Positions 59,801 to 64,000 of a DNA stretch of 64,000 bases are shown one piece after another. A program made the position numbers and the translations under genes. Numbering within the stretch: the first letter of the stretch is position 1; each line of letters opens with the position of its first letter. Origin of the DNA: Rhyzopertha dominica (lineage: Eukaryota > Arthropoda > Insecta > Coleoptera > Bostrichidae); the NCBI GenBank assembly GCA_025024175.1, contig QCXZ01000138.1, positions 1,364,002 to 1,428,001 of the forward strand. Reading direction: 5' to 3'. Below the pieces are notes generated by a model. That model saw nothing but the letters and a program-made list of their open reading frames with translations, searched no databases and was not told where the DNA came from.

Positions 59801-60080
59801 ATCCAACAAATCATTTCATTTGTCCATTCCTTCATTAAAATATTATTGACGAATTAATTATTTGGACAATCATATTCAAGTCGCACCCTTGTTGAAGATT
59901 TGTGCACATTTGCCCAGCTGTTAGTTTCATTTGTCTAAAAGTTTTTAAGCTGACACCCCAAATGTGTTTTTCAAAAATTAATTGGACAAACGAATGGCAT
60001 GAAAAAATTCTACTCACGCAGGTCTGGAATCTACTATAAAAGATATGCCTACTTGTAAAAAAATATTTTTACATTTCGGA
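53891..60080. other. Long AT-rich stretch without a recognised gene
   Basis: 6.2 kb without a splice-bounded coding exon, RNA gene or intact transposon that I can support. The only local structure noted is the short tandem repeat near 56.4 kb. It may be part of a long first ADAM intron or intergenic. Confidence 0.4.
56416..56512. repeat. Imperfect two-unit tandem repeat, about 52 bp
   Basis: caatagttta(g/c)gacggcc(a/g)accat recurs with 52-bp spacing (56416 and 56468), each copy followed by a related sequence containing ccctc. The units differ at several sites, so the duplication is old. Confidence 0.6.
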
Positions 60081-60089
60081 GACAATGAA

Positions 60090-60450
60090 GACGACATCTA
60101 TGTTGGCGAAAAAGTGGATGGCAATGCCACTTGTTACCAACAAACTCACAGGATGACAGCCACCTAGTTGCCTAACAACTTCCTAAAGGAAGTGACCTGT
60201 ATTGTCTGCACGGCAACTAACAACAGAAGGATCTGTTTCGCTTTTATTAAAGCTCCTCAGCGTAGTTGAGGTCTAGTGTAAACAGCATGACACAGAACTG
60301 GTGTTGGCTGTATCCAAAGCTGTTAATGAAAAAGTAGGTGGCAATGCCATCTATCAGCGGCAACCAGGATGTCAAAGCTATCTACCTGCCTTAAAGGGAA
60401 TTGTTGTTTTGTCCGTTGTTTGTATTTTATAGATGGCATTGTCATCTTCT
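60090..60450 (-). repeat. Hammerhead-bearing interspersed repeat, copy C (diverged)
   Basis: It shares with copies A and B the region around the ribozyme and the block aggtctagtgt, acagca, then cagaactgg. The palindromic motif atggcaatgccat appears on both sides (about 60118 and 60344) and a related one lies near 60434. Differences are enriched in C/T and G/A changes, as expected for an old copy. Ends are approximate. Confidence 0.6.
60211..60275 (-). ncRNA. Hammerhead ribozyme motif, diverged (copy C)
   Basis: On the - strand: CUGAGGA (60260-60254); stem II GCUUU/AAAGC (60253-60249 and 60244-60240) with loop AAUA; GAAA (60239-60236); stem III of five perfect pairs ACAGA/UCUGU (60236-60232 and 60227-60223) with loop UCCU; H17 is U at 60222. 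The triplet is GUU, which is permitted. Stem I has six good pairs (CAACUA/UAGUUG), but the two positions next to the core mismatch. Stems II and III differ in sequence from copies A and B yet stay paired, which argues for selected structure in the ancestor. The mismatch beside the core may reduce activity. Confidence 0.65.
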
Positions 60451-61359
60451 TTTTTTTCTTATCCTCATGGTGCGAACGAGACCATGACTATTATAGCTGT
60501 CAAATCCGTTAATAACAGAAATAAAGAAACTACAATGAACTACGTCGCAACCGTTGTCCTTACTTACTAAGCGTAATTGTATAATTAACTGCTAGTATTT
60601 TTAAACAATTCAGTGTATTTTTTGTATGCTAAATCTTTGAAAAATTAGACTTGCTTCACATCGAGACCCACAACATTCGCTTTTAAGTAATACTAAAAAT
60701 TTAGATAAAACGGATAGAGACTGAAAATCACCGATATGTATCAATTTTGCTCCAAAATTACCTCTTTAAATTTCTGCAAACAAATTAAAAAATTCAGTTC
60801 GTGGAAGAATCCCCACTATGCCTGTTAATTGTCGGTACAGTGCAACTGAAGTAACTTCTTTGCCCTTTTAGTACATTTCCTTCTTTTATGTCTTAAACAT
60901 TTTGGTAGCCTAATAAATGCTGGATTTTCATTTATCCATAACTTCCCAACCCAACTCACATATGATTNAATTCATTTAAAGTAATTAATTTTGTATCCAA
61001 TTAAAAGTTAATATAGTGTTACGTTTCCGTTGCATTATAAAAAGTCATTAAACAATTCTTCATGAAGAAATAAGCAACCTTTATTCTCATCAAAACATTT
61101 TTTAATACACAATAGTTCCAGTACTCCAACGGAGTTAAAAACAAAATCACAATCTTTTGTCTCTACAGGGTCTAAAAAGTATTTACAACAGCCAATGACG
61201 TTGTCAAGTGTGATCATAAAACGGTGATAAAACGTGTCGTGCCGAAAAAGAATCCGTGAAACCACAATCAAAAGTTCATTTTGATCACAAAATTTCAACA
61301 AAGGCAAGACCACCCAGAAAACTAGCCAAGAGCGAATTCCTGTAATTCAGGCTGGTGGA

Positions 61360-61470
61360 AAACGAAGATGTAGAAAAAATGTCATCTTCTTCAAAGAGCC
61401 ACAGTTACCGCAACAGTATGGATGAACAGTTTTTCGAAGCCTGGTTTAAAGAGAAAGCGTTCGGAAGAAC
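61360..61470 (+). pseudogene. Possible DDE transposase fragment
   Basis: One frame near 61385-61470 reads SSSKSHSYRNSMDEQFFEAW then FKEKAFGRT. The pattern S-x-x-Y-x-x-SMD-x-x-FF-x-WF resembles the segment before the second catalytic Asp in a family of insect Tc1-like transposases. No catalytic residue is contained and flanking blocks are not readable, so the call is tentative. Confidence 0.3.
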
Positions 61471-61809
61471 CATAACTTAATTCTCCTGTCCAATGTAAGT
61501 GTCTGACTTTATTTAAATAACATAATGTTTGATGATACATTATTAAAAGCCTCTTTGGATAATGGAAAAACAGTCATTAATGTAGGCTATTTATCATCAA
61601 AATACGACCATAAAGTTTTGGAACTATCACCATACAATGGGAAGAAAATAACAAAGGATGTTTAGTTTTATGAGGCACTTCTAACAGGAAGTAAATTATT
61701 GGTGATCTTCGTCCTATCGTTAATCACCGGGGCAGCTCATGACTTCAACTGAGATAAACTTAGTTTACTTATTGCAGTTTGTACATCTGTCAGGTACTAT
61801 TTAAACACT

Positions 61810-62275
61810 CATTACACTATCAACGAACAAGGAAATAACAACGTTTTATAATCAAATAAAGCCACAATGGCCAGCATCTGTTGCTCCATAATATTATAGT
61901 TTGTTTTGATTTCAAACGAGCGCAGCAAGAAATATCCGCAGATCGTCAACACGAGGCCGTTTAACCGAGGTTTCCGATCTGCAGACGGGCATTCAACCAG
62001 CATCACCAACAAATTACACACGCATTTATTTTTTTTTAATGCGCCGGAATAAAAACGCTGTGAACCGTTCTTTATTGTTATTCGTACGGGAAACGCAGCA
62101 CATGCTCGATTATTAATATTACATGCACGTGCGGCACGTTTACAAACATTCTTCGTCCTTTTTCGGCCATAAGGCTTTCACGTACGGGCAAAGGACGGAC
62201 GTGGCGAGACGGATGCAGATGAGGGAACGTTGCCAAGTTACCGTGAAGACTATGAATGTGTGATCNTTCCCTAGG
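61810..62275. other. GC/CpG-richer block, possibly regulatory
   Basis: This stretch is visibly richer in C, G and CpG than the flanks, particularly 62040-62270. It contains cacgtgcggcacg and cgtacgggcaaaggacgg. It lies upstream of the ADAM coding exons on their strand and could be a promoter or untranslated first exon. No convincing donor site or signal-peptide frame was found, so no gene is called. Confidence 0.25.
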
Positions 62276-62339
62276 ATTCAGTTTTCTTCAACGTAAGCAA
62301 TAGTAACACACCTTCTTTTGTAGAAAAAAATTTTAATTC

Positions 62340-62643
62340 TATTAAAATGCATATGTCTATGCTGTGCTGTCTATACCTCAACCAACTGCAGGTAGATCTA
62401 TTTCGCTGTCATTACAGCTCATCAGTGCAGTTTAGGTCTAGTGTGGACAGCACGGCATAGAACTGGTCTTGCTTTTTGTGCCGTGGGGGCCTGCTGTCAA
62501 ATTGAAGTATGTAGTTGCATGCCAATTTGTCAGGCTACAGGTCACTTTCTTTAGGAAGTAGTTGCCGTTAAGGCAGCTAGGTGGATTTGTCATCATGTCA
62601 GTGTAATGCTGACAGATGGCATTACCATCCTAAATTCTTACTT
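62340..62643 (-). repeat. Hammerhead-bearing interspersed repeat, copy B (longest)
   Basis: It includes the ribozyme hairpin, a unique middle (about 62461-62575) with cagaactggt... shared with copy C but missing from A, and the 3' block tgtcagtgtaatgctgacag, atggcattaccatc and taaattcttact shared with copy A. It is about 300 bp with no coding frame. No target-site duplication was recognised. Confidence 0.8.
62358..62459 (-). ncRNA. Hammerhead ribozyme motif (copy B) with altered cleavage-site pair
   Basis: On the - strand: CUGAUGA (62425-62419); stem II GCUGU/ACAGC with loop AAUG; GAAA (62404-62401); UAG/CUA pairing in stem III. The base expected to be U16.1 is C (62392), so A15.1 faces C and the triplet reads ACC rather than AUC. 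Stem I is better than in copy A: seven continuous pairs AACUGCA/UGCAGUU next to the core, and an outer helix matching at 13 of 14 positions (62459-62446 with 62371-62358). The overall fold is kept but cleavage is predicted to be weak or absent. Confidence 0.75.
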
Positions 62644-63794
62644 TTTAATTCTATTTTCACCAATTTATTGACAACATGTCAGAAAATAAAGCGCATCTTT
62701 AAATAACCTTTATGCTGTTCTAAGTAGTCTTTTGAAATCTAAACCTAATGCTGAATTAATTTTACAGATCCGAATTACTTAAGAAGGTAAAAATACAAAG
62801 AAGATACTTTCAACAACTTTCTGGTCAAACACACGACCCCTCATAAAGAGAAAATCTCATTATAACACATGACAAAACCTGGGGCACTCGTGCCCTAATC
62901 AACTTTACTTTATTTGTTATCTAACACGTATTCTGCAAATTAGGCTGCAATTTCAGAGTTGGGTACACAAAAAACTAACGTATTTTTAAAGAGATTTACT
63001 GTCAAATTGTATTGTGGTAAAGAATAGTGTACCACCATACTTAGACAAACACCCAAAATAAAAAATGGTAAATGTGAGAGTTGCTTTTGCTTTTTCATGA
63101 AGCAGAACATGAGCAACGTATGGTTGCCAAAATTGTGGAAAGGTAGACTGCCACATGTATATATCTTATGGGACAGTGCAAAAAAAAACAAGAAAACACA
63201 CAATTAATAAAAATCAGAGAAAAGAGCCTACTACGAGCCAAATTTAAATGTAGTGTAGAAATCAAGAAGAACTCGTTGACAACACTGGGCTGGTCTCTGA
63301 TTGGTTTGCCCGACATTTCTCCACTTCAAGTGGTTACCTGTACATCATCAAGTGTTACATTTAGCATGTTTTTTTTGCAAGTGTGACTAGTGATGAAGTG
63401 CGAAAAGTGATTTGTTGAAAGCTGAAAATATGGTAATATCCCTTGTCGAATCCATTAATATATAGGTTTAATCAGGACGGTTTCCTAAATGATGGCAAAT
63501 CGTCCACATCGTACCTGTGCATAAGAAAGACGAAGAAACAAGCAAAATCGCTTTTCAAAAGTTCTTAAATAATTATACATAATCAAATAAGCTATGTGAC
63601 CTCAGAAAATATGCTCATGAAATATCGACATGGCTTTGAACAGCTAAATCAATTATTTGAAACCTCTGCTGTTGACTTTCTTCGTAGAGTTTATGAGCAG
63701 GAATTAGACAATGATAACTCCATGTTCTTCCAGTTTACCTCAGGGTTTGACAGCCTAAAACTTATATTTGCCAAAAATATATAACTTAAGTATA
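62644..63794. other. No gene recognised
   Basis: AT-rich sequence with short open frames on both strands, none with recognisable motifs or splice-supported coding pattern. Confidence 0.45.
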
Positions 63795-64000
63795 GGAAGA
63801 TAATATATTTTCGGAAAGATCGCTGTCTCTTGAAAACACTGACAAAAAAATTCTAAGTTTGTTTCGATTACACATGTAATCTTTGTCAAAGACGAAGAAC
63901 CTCAAAATTTGCCTGACACAAGTTCAAACAAAATTTTGAACTTCGTCTTTGACAAAGATTACAGGTGTAATCAAAACGTCAGACTTAGAATATTTTGTCA
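63795..64000. repeat. Foldback element, family F1, copy 3, cut by the window end
   Basis: It starts agataatatattttcggaaa and contains ctgtctcttgaaaacactga, a full left arm, the centre with gaagaacctcaaaatttgcc and tcaaacaaaattttgaac, and most of the right arm up to ttttgtca at 64000. It shows the complete organisation of the family: the central cgtctttgacaaagattac and its inverse face each other. The remaining right arm lies outside the window. Confidence 0.88.

Noticed and set aside
61035..61313. 92-codon - strand frame
   Set aside because: Contains many Cys and Leu but no recognisable family; left uncalled.
61812..62021. - strand frame with a signal-like hydrophobic stretch as the ADAM first exon
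   Set aside because: No good donor (GTAAGT/GTGAGT type) follows in a usable phase, and the sequence does not resemble an ADAM start.

Overview
The window is eukaryotic and looks like an insect, possibly a beetle. It is AT-rich and has GT-AG introns, several only 54-62 nt long. It contains a Methuselah-type GPCR, an animal ADAM protease, and Tc1/mariner relics of the kinds common in arthropods. No rRNA, tRNA or bacterial-style operon was seen. Isolated N bases, a 100-N gap and clustered homopolymer indels suggest a long-read draft assembly.

Layout. 1-12.8 kb is mostly non-coding with two foldback repeats and a transposase relic. 12.8-19.0 kb holds two exons of a Methuselah-like GPCR on the + strand (TM5, then TM6-TM7). 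The second exon has three apparent single-base losses in homopolymers that together restore the frame. 20.6-25.8 kb is an assembly gap followed by a satellite of about 17 copies of a 294-bp unit, bordered by a mariner transposase relic. 26.5-50.2 kb is a 12-13 exon ADAM gene on the - strand, convergent with the GPCR. All exon phases agree. The predicted protein runs from a partial prodomain through a catalytically competent metalloprotease domain, disintegrin, cysteine-rich and EGF-like regions and one membrane segment to one of two possible cytoplasmic tails. The signal-peptide exon was not found. The large ADAM introns carry MITEs and a dead DDE transposon. 50-64 kb is mostly non-coding, with a decayed copy of a multicopy arthropod gene of unknown function and more repeats.

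The most notable observation is a set of hammerhead ribozyme motifs on the - strand at about 47.1, 60.2 and 62.4 kb, carried by one interspersed repeat family. The 47.1 kb copy has every core nucleotide, three paired stems and an AUC cleavage site. It lies in sense orientation inside an ADAM intron. Weaker hammerhead-like hairpins recur in the foldback elements (0.8, 48.1 and 63.9 kb), at 2.5 kb, 9.15 kb and perhaps 17.45 kb.

Limits: everything here is read by eye. Exon edges rest on GT/AG sites, phase and family resemblance. No alignment, folding or transcript data were available.
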